Shown: positions 36,240-48,175, counted from the stretch's first letter. The stretch is 64,000 nt of DNA from Tomocerus qinae (GCA_020055645.1 CM034546.1:25482001-25546000); one strand, 5' to 3'. A program made the numbers and translations. Notes: generated by a model from the letters alone, not told the origin.

Positions 36240-37350
36240 GGAATATTGTAGTCGTAGTAAGTAGATAGCCATAAACTGCTAAATTTATCTGTCTACTATT
36301 AATTTAAAAAACACATGTCTGTACAAAGAAAGCAGAGATAAATGATTTAATGAATTTTTGTTAGCACTCCGATTTATATAAATAGGGACATTTATTTTCA
36401 ACTCAAGGAGACTTCCACAATTTAAGGATCGATACTTGTTTACAATAATGGAATGTGATACAGCATAATAAAGTAGTACAAGCAAAGTTGATTCAAAAGG
36501 TGTCAAGCACTCCAGCAAACATACCCGAACTTTGCGAATGCCCAGACACAGTCCAAATTACAACATTCACTGTTTTTCGTACAAAATGCCGGATATCGTC
36601 CACACTTTATAAAACATTTCAGAAACAATTAAACATTAAATTACGGGCTGCTGATTAGTACTTTTAAAGTTAAAACGAATTTTACCGTCAGATAGTCAGG
36701 GCGATGTTTTTTGAACTCTTCGAAACACTCTTCTAAGCTTTCAAAGCGTGTAAATCCGGGTTTGCTTTGAAGCGCTGCTACTGCTCTTTCATGTTCTTCA
36801 CACCAAGCCTCGAGTTCTGCCTTTGTAAGTCCGTTGACTGCCCACACTTGAGCATGACCTGAGAGGCAGAAGATAACATTTAGCAATACTTTCATTGTCG
36901 GACTACAATAAAAATTAAAAATCCAATTTAAACAAATGTCAGTCAATAGAAAATGGTAGACTCATAATAATATTATACCAGAATAAAATTGACATCCAAG
37001 AAAAACGTAAAGACAAAATCCAATCTTCATTTCTTTGATTTTTCAGGAGCTAGTAATAGTAAAATTACTTTGGCCTTTTCATTTTGCGGCATTTTATCAT
37101 TCTAGTAAAACTATAAAATTGATAATTAAAATGGTATTACAAATTAAAAATACAATATACAATAAATTCAAGGATTATTATTTTATACATTATCTGCAAT
37201 TATAACCCATTGCTTATAACGATGGACATAAAAACCTAAGTGCCAAAATAGTAATAACATTTTAAAACCTAATAAATTATTGCTGTAAATGACGACCGCA
37301 TTTACAGAACAGAATCGTAATCGGTTAATAACAATTGAAGGGTCACAATG
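36240..37350. repeat. Segmental duplication, copy 1 (carries the intact knottin-like gene)
   Basis: Collinear with about 42080-44157 in the same orientation, once the two insertions there are removed. The shared stretch runs from GTAGTAAGTA...CCATAAACTGCTA to GAACAGAATC...TTAATAACAAT. It includes all three exons of the peptide gene plus about 250 bp on the 3' side and 320 bp on the 5' side. Confidence 0.85.
36503..37030 (-). CDS. Secreted cystine-knot (knottin/ICK-like) peptide precursor, intact copy
   Basis: Three exons fit: 37030-36979 (signal peptide), 36858-36686 (propeptide) and 36604-36503 (mature domain). Splice words are TTCTG|GTATAA, CCTCTCAG, GACG|GTAAAA and TATAAAG; joins are phase 1 and phase 0, total 108 aa. 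Exon 1 codes a hydrophobic leader. Exon 2 is acidic, with two Cys. Exon 3 codes 33 residues with six Cys spaced C-x6-C-x5-C-C-x3-C-x10-C, which fits the inhibitor-cystine-knot pattern, and ends two residues after a Trp. Such precursors give small disulphide-rich secreted peptides: channel ligands, antimicrobials or venom-type toxins in arthropods. Which of these applies here is unknown, and nothing shows toxicity. A shorter start at 36895 is possible, but both copies conserve the exon 1 leader and its donor. The paralogue is at 42602-43786. Confidence 0.7.
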
Positions 37351-39146
37351 AATTAGCATAACATGCCATTTTTTGAACAGTGATTTGTGATTTATTAAGG
37401 AATTTCATCATTGTCATTTGCACATACGAAATTAGAGTTTTAAACAATACTGACTACCTAGGAGAAGAAATACATTATTGTTGTCACAAAATTAACAATT
37501 AAAACAAAATTCTAATAATTATTTCACTAATTTTTGATTTTTCTTTATTCCACCACGATGAAAATGGAGTTAGAAAATAAATAAAAATGTAACACCATTC
37601 ATTTCTGCAACTATACAGTAAAATGTCTATGTGTACTTGTGTACTTTTATATTTTCAGTAACTAAAATTAAATTACAACAAACTACAGCCGCATAGACAG
37701 ACAAGGTAAAGACATGTTTACGTATTATACTGTAAAATATACTACAACTTATTTGTATATAAAGTGTAACAAACTATGTTTATTAAAATTATACAGAAAG
37801 TAGAACAATTGTGGAAACTGCCTTTTAAACGTATAGAATATTTACATAACAATTGTAATTATTTATTTAGATGTACATTATTTATACCTGTATTTTTAAT
37901 AAGTTTTTGTTAATTACTTCAATAAATTATTTTACGCCGAATAACAAAACAATAGTTTGCAGTCAACCTATGATTAATTAAATTACAACTTACAACCATT
38001 AAAGTTATTTCTGTACATCAAAAGCAGGAAGATTGGCAGGTGACAAAGAAGGATAAATGGGCCAATTAAAAATCAACGGACGGACGAACGGAAATACGAA
38101 ATAATCCACAGTGACAACTTAAAGGTATAAAAAACTTGAAATGTTTAGAGATGGAAATAAATAATTAAACTAATATTTTCTGTCAAACACAATCACAATA
38201 ATCATAAGAATGTGATCGTAACTTTTGATGAGTTTATTCGATTCGTCTTTGAGTTTTCCAAGGTTATCAGGTTATTGATTGTTTACATTTATTTTATTAT
38301 TATAGGTATGTTCGTATGTTCTATAATATTAGATATTGAAATAAGACAATGTATAATAAAAATAATGCTATAGATCATACATAGTAGGTCCATATACCAT
38401 ACAATGGCTTTAAATAACTTCGGTATATATACCAATGTGCGATGTTCTGCTTCAATTGCTTTGACTTTAGATGATATCATCCTTATCGAAAAGCCATAAT
38501 TGGTAAAATAAATAGTATTTTCATTTACTTGTTCTTAGCCAGTAGTCGACAGGATGGTTTTACCCAGAATGATATTATCGTTTTATTTTATTTTATCGAC
38601 AAATCATAATGACAAGAAGTAAATTAAAATAGAGAATATAAAATCGAGACTTTGATTCACTATCATGTATTGACATCTCAATTCGAGTCCTACCAGAAAT
38701 CCAGGTTACATATATTATATAGCTATTGATTGGTTCTTAGATTTATTTAACAATAATAATATTTTATGTCCTATAGTAAAGTTACAGACATACAAGTAAG
38801 AATCTCTTAACGCTCCAACGTAATAACATATAATTTTGATTCACCGTTATAATGTAAAATAAGCAAGTAACTTTTATAAAGGAAGTGTAAGTTCAGCGAA
38901 TAATTTAATTTTCACATTCCTAGAATATTTTCGTTTGATTTAAAAAATATAGCTGCAAGTTTCAAAAAAACTACTGAAAGATTTTACTGCTTACAGAACC
39001 CAAGAACCATACATACACTAAACTATGATTATCAAATTATCAACTATGAATTGAGATTGAATGTACGAAAGGAGTAGCTGCTAATAAATTGCGTGCGAAT
39101 AACCTTAGCAATTTCACACGCTATTAACAGTTAAGCTAAGCAACAT
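37351..39146. other. Long non-coding stretch
   Basis: About 1.8 kb, very AT-rich. One minus-strand ORF (38480-38289) is hydrophobic but has no start context or partner exons. Nothing else supported. Confidence 0.35.
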
Positions 39147-40457
39147 TCAGATTTTTATGGACAGGAGCATGTTCGTGGTATGCAGTATCATAATTTCAAG
39201 GAAACAAAACGTTGTTGCTCTTTTCATTACAAAAAATGGACCAATATTGAATCCCATTGGCAGACAGCCTTTTGCCGCTTTCCTGATTGATACATTTGTG
39301 TTTTCTTTCACATTGAAAATGAACGCTGATGATTTCGAGTAGGCATGGCCAAGTGCTGGTATAAGCATGATTTCAACTACTACTAGAAATAGTGACATTA
39401 ATGGAAATGCAGCATAAGCAACGAATGGAATTTTTTTGAACAATTTAACGGAGGCAAAATTACACAGAATATTGAGAAAGCCAGCGAAAAAGAAAATTAC
39501 TGGTCCAAGGTATCTTACAAGAGTATAGTTGATATCCTTGTCGATGATATAACAAGCCTTGTATACCTTAAGGGCCAATAAGGGGTTTTCCCGAAAAATT
39601 AATTTGGTGTGCCGGTAAGGGTCATTCTTTGATTTTTCATTGGAAAGGATCTTCAACCAAAATACAAGATTTGTGTCGTAAACAAACAAAACATTCAAAA
39701 CGAAAAGTATGGGAAACCATAAATGAAAAATGACATAAACTGTGCCAGGGAATATCAGGATTCGTATTGCAATGTAGTCGAGGTGAATTAATTGCAGGAT
39801 GTAAATCGCAGGGCTAAAATCTATTGACAATATTGAAATAGATGTAAATACTGTAATCACAGACACAGTACTTGGTATCCATCTCAGAATTGAGGTAATG
39901 GTTTGGTATTCTTTAAATGTCCATCGTTCCTCAGGGTGACGATAGCGATCTGAAATATAAAATGATGGTAATTATTTATTATAGACGACATTTATAATTT
40001 CAATTTAATTATAATAAAATCAAAATATGGAATTTATGACTAACTATGTAGGTATAAGAATATCGTTTATACCTGATAGTATGTTGTCCAGAAAAATTCC
40101 CGAATTAATGAGGCCACAAAATTGTTTTCTCCGAAAAAAGACGACACAATTGAAAAACTGATAGTTGCTGAGAAGTACGACTCCAAAAACGAAGAATATA
40201 ATATGCCCAACCGATAAAAATGGGGTGTATATTTGAGCCAATAGAGATATAATTACAAAAAGATTTATAATGTTGCACACTGAAGAGGTAATGAACCAAT
40301 TAATCCACTTGATTGGATTTGTTGTTACGCTAAATTTTGTCAGCTTAGTTGGAGTTGCTGGTGAAAAGTCAATAAATGATGTGTATAATTTGTTGCAAAA
40401 AAAGTTAAAAAATTGGTTTAAAGAACGTGTAATTAGAGAGATCAAAGAATTGGACAT
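39147..40457 (-). CDS. Gustatory-receptor-like seven-transmembrane protein 4
   Basis: Predicted exons are 40457-40073 (donor ATCAG|GTATAA) and 39949-39147 (acceptor ATATTTCAG). The join is phase 1, giving 395 aa. The start at 40457 (MSNSLISL) is preferred over the upstream ATG 40499 because the partial duplicate at 40883-41310 keeps the former but not the latter. Multiple hydrophobic helices, a charged loop (SNEKSKNDPYRHTKLIF) and a C-terminus (MGFNIGPFFVMKRATTFCFL, then a final helix) parallel GR-like genes 2 and 3. Same family and intron phase, opposite strand. Ligand unknown. Confidence 0.74.
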
Positions 40458-40882
40458 TCCTTTATGTCGGTCAATGGAAGTATGAACTATGAGTAACATA
40501 CCTATACATAAATGGTAATAAATTATAACCAAACCTTTCTGTTGTAATATGAAATTAACAATAAAATAAAGTCTGTTAACTTGTTTACTACGACGTAAAT
40601 ATGAACACAGACATTGATACAATCTGAAATAATAACTTATTTCTGATTTCCCAATTGATTTGCCTAATGACTTTTACTTATTCCTTCTACTAGAGCAAAA
40701 CAACAAATCCTATATGTTATAAGGTCAAAAGCAATATTTTGTTCTAAATATAAATGTAATAAATTGCGCCGTTAGAAACTAAATAATATGTCTTAAATTG
40801 ACTACCTCTAACAATTTTAAGATAATTAGTCGATTTTGAATAAATTGAACAGCCTCATATGTGATATAGATTTATAATTGTA

Positions 40883-41310
40883 TTTTGTTAATTTAGTTGG
40901 AGTTGTTGGGGAATAGTCAGCAAATTATGATGTATATAATTTTAAAAATGTTAAAAAACTGGTTTAACGAAAGTGTAATTAGAGAGATCAAAGAATTGGA
41001 CATTCCTTGATGTTGGCGAAAAGAAATATGAACTATGGGTAAAATTGAACATACATAAATGTCAATAAATTAAAACCCAACCTTTGCCTTGTAATATGAA
41101 ATTAACAACAAAATTAAAGCCGACTAACTCTTTTTATTGCGATGTAAATATAGAGACAGACGATACAATCATACAATCTAACAATTTTATTTTGCTTCTG
41201 ATTTCCTATTTGATTTGCTTTAATTGCTTTTTCATATCCTTCCTTCTACAGGAAAACAACGACTCCTAAATGTTAAGGTCACAGAGGCAATATTTTGTCT
41301 TTTGTTCTAC
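40883..41310 (-). pseudogene. Partial tandem duplicate of the 5' end of GR-like gene 4
   Basis: Repeats 40330-40745 about 555 bp further on. On the minus strand it keeps MSNSLISLIT.SLNQFF and then runs into stops, so only about 25 codons and the upstream region survive. It records where a duplication broke inside exon 1. Confidence 0.78.
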
Positions 41311-42079
41311 ATCCGAAAGAAATTGGGTCGTTAGACTTTAAATATTATGTCTTAAATTGATTGTCTCGATATAATTAGTCTATATACACTTTGAAAAGCA
41401 AAAAAAAATTTTGATTCGATTTCTTGTACAAATTATTTTAATTGTACGGCGACTCGTAATCTGAATACTATTTAATACACGGGCCCATGCTTAGCCATGT
41501 GTATACTTAGTGCATGGAATAACATATTATATAAAGCCCGCGAGATTATATATTAAAATTGCACATCCAGTATTGCTATGCCAACATTTAAATGACACCT
41601 AACCACTTGTTAGATGAGACATGGTAGCCTTTAATCAGCTCAAGTAGGATTTCAGTCATTCATCAGTCCGCAATTTCATATACCGTAATCATCGAAATAA
41701 TTCCGCGTACTCCGCCTTTTTGGCTGTTAATGGTAATAGTTCCGCGTATCGAAATAATTCCGCGTATCTGTACCTAAAAAGATGATGAAAGGTATCTAAA
41801 TTTAGGTAAGAGATATGTAAATGTAGGTATAAAGTATGCGGGATAGTTTCAGATTCAGATGCCACATTAGCGACACAACTAAAAAAGAATTACATTATAA
41901 TACAACATACTGTGATACCACCGTTTCTATTTAAAATACCAAAGAGTAAGTAGCCTTTCAAGTCTTCAATTCCCTATAATAATACATTTACAGTGGTTTG
42001 TTTTAGGTTAGGTTTTTAGGTTACTCTTTTATTAGAGTAAGTTTAGACACGGTAGCGACGTTAGGATTACTGCCGATTA
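41311..42079. other. Non-coding stretch with ATTCCGCGTA repeats
   Basis: CGAAATAATTCCGCGTA occurs twice with a close variant at about 41693-41768. The remainder is unassigned and AT-rich. Confidence 0.4.
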
Positions 42080-42215
42080 ACGTAGTGTAGTAAGTACATG
42101 CCCATAAACTGCTATAATACTATGTATCTGGCCACTATTAATTTGAAAAACACAAGTCTGTGCAGTTCAAGTAAAGCAGAAATAATTGATTTGATGAATT
42201 TTTGTTAACACTCCG

Positions 42216-42469
42216 TGTTACTGACTGACAATCAGCAAACATACATTAGACAAAGACAAACCTGACTTCGGACAGAAATCTGACAATTTATTTCATGATA
42301 ATCGGAGGAATACAAATGTACGTCCTACCACCACGAGTAATTCTCATCAACTACCTTATTTCTAAAATTTTCCCTTACTTGTTTGCTAATCACAGATAAA
42401 ACATATAAAATAACGCAACATAAATAATATAACATAAATCTCCTTGGAGCCAATCCCTATTACTCAGCC
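42216..42469. mobile_element. 254-bp insertion with an 8-bp target duplication
   Basis: The 8-bp direct repeat ACACTCCG flanks it (42208-42215 and 42470-42477). Copy 1 of the segmental duplication has a single GCACTCCG at the same place (about 36365-36372). No clear inverted termini or ORF. A hAT- or P-like element with eroded ends is possible, but the class is unknown. Confidence 0.68.
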
Positions 42470-42601
42470 ACACTCCGATTTATACCAATAGGGACATTTA
42501 TTTTCAACTGAAGCACACTTCCACAATTTAAGGATCGATACTTGATTACATGGAATATGTTAAAGTATTAAGTAGTACAATAAAAGTTTATTTAAAATAT
42601 T

Positions 42602-43786
42602 TCAAGAACTCCAGCAAACATACCCGAAATTTGCAAATGCCCACACACAGTCCAAATGACAACATTCACTATTTTTCGTACAAAATGCAGGATATCGTCC
42701 ACACTGTAAAACATTTCAGAAACAATTAAACATTAAATAATGAGCTGTTGTTTAGTACTTTTAAAGTTAAAACGAATTTTACCGTCAGATAGTCAGGGCG
42801 ATGTTTTTTGTACTCTTCGAAACACTCTTCTAAGCTTTCAAAGCTTGTAATGTAAATCCCGGTTTGCTCTGAAGTGCTGCTACTGCTCTTTCTAGGCTGA
42901 CCATCCGTCCCGTTTTTAACGGGATCGTCCCGTTTTTGGTGACCTGTCCCGGCGTCCCGAAAGTGTCCCGTTTCCAGAAACGCGTCCCGTTTTTTAGAAA
43001 AAATTGAGTAATATCTAATTTAATGACTACTGCGAACGAAAAAGGAAAATTTTGACTGAAAATAACAAAATTTTTCGCGCTTCGCGAGATTAATGGTAAA
43101 TCTTAATGCCAATCTACAATATTTACTGGCTTTTCCCAACAAAAGGACCTAACATTTTCATGGTTCGCACAATGGCAAAAAAACGCTCATCAAAAAACGA
43201 TTATGAGGAAAGTGTAGACCATTTTTGGCAAACAAAACTTAAAATTAACCAGCTTCGCGTTTATAAGATTTTTTGTCTATTTTCAGCAATAATACGTAAA
43301 TATTAACGCGCTTCGCACGATTATAATTTTCTTTTATGGTTATTTTAGGGCAAAGATAGCTTAAAATTATCGCGCTTCGCGCGAATATATGCCATTTTTT
43401 AAAATGTTGGGCAAAAGTATCTTAAAATTAACGCGCTTCGGGAAAATATTCCTAATATACATGGTTAAATGGCATTACCCCCGTCAAAATCGACTTTTAA
43501 ATACAATACTGTATGGCCGTTTTCCCTTCATCAAATTATGGTCAGCCTAGCTCTTTCATGTTCTTCACACCACGCCATGAGTTCTGCCTTTGTAAGCCCA
43601 TTGACTGCCCACACTTGAGCATGACCTGAGAGGCAGAAGATAACATTTAGCAATACTTTCATTGTCATACTGCAATAAAAAAATCCAATTTAAACAAGAA
43701 ACAGTCAATAGAAAGTGGTAAACACATATAGTACCAGAATAAAATTGGTATGCAAGAAAAACGAAAAGACAAAACCCAAACTTCAT
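42602..43786 (-). pseudogene. Second copy of the knottin-like peptide gene, disrupted in the propeptide exon
   Basis: Exon 1 (43786-43735), the 5' part of exon 2 (43625-43550), its 3' part (42892-42783) and exon 3 (42703-42602) all align with the intact copy, and splice words are conserved (exon 3 acceptor TTTTACAG is better than in copy 1). Exon 2 is broken by the 657-bp element at 42893-43549 and also by a 5-bp TGTAA duplication at about 42845-42855 that shifts the frame. Exon 3 keeps all six Cys and the full spacing, with only three amino-acid differences. It cannot code the precursor as it stands. Described only; no restored product is given. Confidence 0.82.
42893..43549. mobile_element. 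657-bp hAT-like element in the knottin-like pseudogene
   Basis: The ends TAGGCTGACCAT and ATGGTCAGCCTA are perfect inverted repeats. GCTCTTTC is duplicated on both sides (42885-42892 and 43550-43557). Inside are clustered CGTCCCGTTTT words near the left end and several GCGCTTCGCG palindromes. No transposase; non-autonomous. Confidence 0.9.
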
Positions 43787-44157
43787 TTCTTTGATTCTTC
43801 AGGAGCTAGTATTAGTGAAATTATTTTGGCCTTTTCATTTTGTAGCATTTTATCATTCTATTAAAATTATAAAATTGATAATTAAAATGGTATAACATTG
43901 AAAAGCCATTGGATTACATAAATTTTGATCTTCTTCAATGAAGATGGGATTCACACAATACACAATAATTTCAAGGATTATTATTTTTTAAATTATCTGT
44001 AATTATAACACATAGCTTATTATGATGGACATAAAAATTCAAATACGAGAAATGCAATAACATTTTAAAAGCTGTAAAAGCTGTATATTGCTGTAAATCA
44101 TAACCGCATTTGATGAACAGAATCCTCATCGATTAATAACAATGGAAGGGTCAAAAC

Positions 44158-44532
44158 CAGGGACCCTTGGATTATTTTCACTAATATTAAAATTGGCTTC
44201 TCCGCAAAATTTTCTTAGTCCTATACTATCTTGGGGTTGAATTTCTGATAGCATCCGTCCCGATTTAATTTAGTGGTGTCCAAAATCAAAATCGACGGAG
44301 GGGCACGTAATCGAGAAAAATAAAAAAAAATTTGTCTAAAATCGTAAAAAATCGCTAAACATTTTGCTCTTTCGATATAATTAGTCAATTTGGAATACAT
44401 TGAAAACCAAAAAATTTCGATTTCTTGTGAAAATCAAATTTAAAAAATACAACTTAGACAATTTTTTACCATTGTGGTGAATGAAATGGAAGGAAATCCA
44501 TTTCTTCCGGGATAAAATTAGTCTCTTCCAGG
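44158..44532. other. Spacer with a fragment of the 6742 MITE family
   Basis: 44285-44360 matches the interior of the MITE at 6742-6913 (GGGGCACG, ATCGAGAAAAATAAA, TTTGTCTAAAATCG, AAAAAATCGCTAAA) but lacks clean ends. Nothing else recognised. Confidence 0.6.
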
Positions 44533-45134
44533 CAGTGTACAAAATACCATCTACCACTTACCAGTGGTAAGTGGTTTTTAATGGTATTTAACGTTAAATA
44601 CCACTACCTAAAAAGTAGTGGTAAATGGTATAAATGGTAAAAATGGTAAAAAATAGTTTCATTTAAATTTCGTGCTTGAATTTTGAATAAAATTCGGTGC
44701 CAAAGTATGAAATAGCTTAGCAGATGATCATTGTTGTCACAAATTGATAAGTGTTCATTAATCAGATTAGGATTCAACCAATGGAGGCGCTAACAATCTT
44801 TGTTGATTGAGAAATTAATTGCAATTAAATTAGAAACAATTTTAAATGGGCGATATCAAATACAATCTTTCTTTTTTCATTTTTTTATAACTTTTGGTGT
44901 ACAATCAAATAAATAATATGATTAATTTAATTGATTAAGGGGCTAATTGGAAATATTTCATAGAAAATAAAGTTTTAAAACTTATATTTTAGGAAGTCTA
45001 GTATATCTGTACTCAGCTGTCTAATCAATGGCTAAAATCTACCATTTTTACCATTAAATGCATTTTTACCATTAAGTGCATTTTTACCACTGTGATGGTA
45101 AAAAAGGCTAAAAAGTGGTAAATTTTGTACACTG
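44533..45134. mobile_element. 602-bp hAT-like MITE with ATGGTA repeats
   Basis: It begins CAGTGTACAAAATACCA and ends TGGTAAATTTTGTACACTG, flanked by the perfect 8-bp repeat CTTCCAGG (44525-44532 and 45135-45142). Subterminal regions are rich in TACCATTT/AAATGGTA words. A relic with the same subterminal pattern (GTTAAATACCATTAAAAACC) lies at about 54905-54985. No ORF. Confidence 0.9.
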
Positions 45135-45327
45135 CTTCCAGGACTAAACTAAAATTGTGGCATAATTCATAGAGCATAATAATGTCGCATTGTATATCTG
45201 TCTCCGCATATTAATATGTCAGTTTATCTGCAAGGAGTTAATGAAGTGATGCCATAGACCTAACTCCATGTGGTTGTATCAGATATCATTCGTTACATAA
45301 ATAAATGGATAATACAAATTCCCTAAA

Positions 45328-46440
45328 TTTTCTTTCCGCACTTTAGAAAAAGGAAAAATAAATGCTTATCGACTAACAAGAAGTGGAATAATGAAAAAGA
45401 AACTATATTATAAAATTCTACCTGTATGTAAAGAACATCTGACACAGATATTTGTCGAAATATCATCAATGATAAAAAAGTAGTTGGGTGAAAATTGTAC
45501 CTAAGGTGATTGTATTGTAAGGAACTGAAACTGAAGTAATTGATATCAATTTCGATAAGATAGATAAGTACGGGAAGATTTACCACTTGATTTTTCTAAA
45601 TGGGGGTTGATATTTAAACGATAACACTGAAGTTACAATTTCCCTTCACCTAAAACCAATTTTCCTTTTAAGTCTAAAATCTATTGAACTGAAAGAATTA
45701 CTCTAGTCGAACTTTTAATATCGTATATTATTTGATTTTAGTCATTTCTTTTAGATACGGTATTTAAAATTCTACTATAAGTGCCACATATTAGGTCTGC
45801 ATATTGAAAGCCTTTTTTTACATTTCACAATGTTAAAACGATTTAAAAGCAATTTCAACCGGAAGAGGTGGGCACAAATGTTTATTAAATTACGTCCTAT
45901 TTTAATTATCCAGAAACTATATTTTCCTTTGTTTTCTGGTTATCATTGAGTCTCTTTATGAGTTTTAAATGGAAACATTCAATAACGTTGGCAACAATTG
46001 AAATTCTACTATCGTACGGGAGACATTAGCTAGTAGGAGGATTCAGTAGTGTAGGTCTATTGGATTTGCTTTACTGCTTTACTGTTAGTAAATTACCCGT
46101 TGCGTTGGCATGTGGCAACCAAAGTCTACACATGACCTTAATAGAGCCTTTTTAAAATTTTTATTTTTCTTGTGTAAAACATGGTCTACAATTATTTATC
46201 TTCCTATAGGATTAAAGCAATGCTCATTACTATAAATACGTCGAATAGCTCATCTCCCTGTTCCACGTAGGGTTTTGTGTGACTTCAGTTTCAATTTTTA
46301 ATGTCATCCATCATGATGGCACTTACATTAACCAGCACATGTTTTCTTACTCGTCCACTTTAGTGGCGGTATTATTAATATTAGACTTGAATTTTTAAGC
46401 AACAGAAAAGCAAAGTTTATATAAAAACATGTAATTAATA
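45328..46440. repeat. Dispersed duplicated block, copy 1
   Basis: Parts recur at about 46850-47390 and at about 52530-53310. Shared words include AACAAAT-flanked GGCATGTGGCAACCAAAGTC, AAAGCAATGCTCATTACTAT, ACTTTAGTGGCGGT and TTTAATGTCATCC. The third copy ends right where an IR pseudogene begins, so these blocks may be old IR upstream regions. No coding frame seen. Confidence 0.65.
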
Positions 46441-46849
46441 AAGAATAAGACTTTCGTGCTCAGAATACAAAATTAGCAATTTCTGAAATTGTCGGTTATG
46501 AAACGTACTAAGAATCTATCTAAGGACGATATTTATTCCCCGTGCTGTGCTTGTATTTTTTAACGAAAGATTCATGAATATTGAGTGTCAATTTATACAG
46601 TGATGTTAATATTTAATGTAGCTGAAGTGCTTATTCGAGAAATGTTGTCCAGTATACCCACATCGTGTTTACATAACGAAATAATTTGTGTAGCACTCTA
46701 GAACTGCTAACGCTACACCCATGTACCAATTCCTGAAGTATACGTGTTCCGGTTATATTCTGATGCATTATACCAATAGAGATTTTAATGAATTATATAT
46801 TATTATGATTAATTGTACGTATCATAAGTAATACAAATAGTAGTAATAC

Positions 46850-47390
46850 AACTGCTCTAAGTTTTCTTTCCAAGCACTTTAGCAATGCTTGTCAACTGAC
46901 AAGTAGAGAAATAATGAAAAAGAAATGATGTTATAAAATTCTATCTATATACAAAAATCATCTGACACATATTAGTCGAAGTATACTCAGCAATAAAAAA
47001 TACAACGAATCATAAGATTGCAACACTTATAATGATTTTAATAAAGACTCTTTAACATTTTTATTTCATTCTTTATTTATTCCGTGTAAAACATGCCCTA
47101 TACTAATATGTGGCCTATCTATCTCTAAGTAGGCAACAGCATTACCAATAGTAAATATTAAGTCAAATAACTTCTCTGTGTCATTAATTTCAACTTAGTG
47201 CTATATGTACGACTTTAGTTCCACTATTTAATGTCATCCATCATGTAGCACTTATATTAATTAGACCCTCCCTGTTCTCTTATACAACCATTCCAGTGGA
47301 TGCATATGAATAATGTATTAGGCTTGGTTGTTAGAACAATAGAAAGCAAAGATGATATAAAGACCTATGAAGAGTAAGACGCTTCCGTGC
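46850..47390. repeat. Dispersed duplicated block, copy 2 (shortened)
   Basis: More diverged and shorter than the block at 45328. It keeps TGACAAGTAGAGAAATAATG, TGTAAAACATG, TTTAATGTCATCCATCATG and AGAAAGCAAAG. Non-coding. Confidence 0.55.
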
Positions 47391-47524
47391 TGAGAATGAA
47401 AAATTAGCAAATTCTGATATTGTCGTTGTAGGTATAACGATAAAACGGGCTAAACTTTTCTTTGAAGCTACCACCTGGAAAATAAATGATTTTCAAGCGT
47501 TGATATTTCTTTCCTATCTGATTG
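47391..47524. other. Spacer
   Basis: Nothing recognised. Confidence 0.3.
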
Positions 47525-47715
47525 TATATCGTCGTTTAAGGAACGGAAAAGCCAATATCTATGTTTTGTTAGGTGTACGAATAAGCCTACTATAACCATT
47601 TTTTGTTTGGTGCAGGAAATACCATAACTCCACTAACAAGCGTATGGATATAGGCTTTTTCCGCCACCAAACAAAATATAGATTTTGGCTTTATTGTTCC
47701 TTAAAGGACAATATG
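47525..47715. mobile_element. About 190-bp foldback MITE
   Basis: The left arm (about 47525-47590) and right arm (about 47650-47715) are imperfect inverted copies sharing TTTAAGGAAC, AAAGCCAA, ATCTAT and AATAAGCCTA-like words. The outer ATATCGTC/GACAATAT ends resemble those of the foldback at 48176-48515. Non-coding. Confidence 0.65.
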
Positions 47716-48175
47716 CTAGCCTAAATTCTTGTAACTGGAGGTCGAAAGTTAATTTAAATATATTCTTCAGGTAGAGTTTACGCGTTTCACAATATTCATT
47801 CCAAATTGAGGAAGTTAAACTCTTTGGTCTTCAGCCATGACTACTTAAATTTAATTACCAAGGGAAAATAAGAAAGTCGACAGGAAGCCTCGATATAAGT
47901 CTATTACATTTATAAAATCTGCTCTGTATCTGGCTGAATTTGTAGTAAAATGTATTCGCATTTACTCCAAAATAATTTCACTAAAAATCTACCGACTTAA
48001 AGAGTTGAAACTATCAACATTATGTCCCTTCAGGGCATAATATGCCTGTTTCCAATTTCAATTTGGTCTATTTTCCATTTGGTCCAGATACGAATTTCTG
48101 TATTTTATTTTATTTAAGGGAGGTGTCGCTCCTCTCGGGATTTTTGCCATTGTAGCCAGTGAATTAATATAATAT
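47716..48175. other. Non-coding stretch
   Basis: No feature supported between the two foldbacks. Confidence 0.35.

Larger units (their letters stand above)
42080..44157. repeat. Segmental duplication, copy 2 (with two insertions)
   Basis: Same-orientation copy of about 36240-37350. Removing 42216-42469 and 42893-43549 with their duplicated 8-mers leaves about 1.15 kb, matching copy 1 in length and order. Confidence 0.85.

Noticed and set aside
36641..36895. Single-exon reading of the propeptide ORF as the complete secreted protein
   Set aside because: It would end in intron sequence just after a good donor, miss the six-Cys exon, and ignore the better leader exon that is conserved in both copies.
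38289..38480. Minus-strand hydrophobic ORF as another GR exon
   Set aside because: No start context, no splice partners within reach and no alignment to the four GR-like genes.
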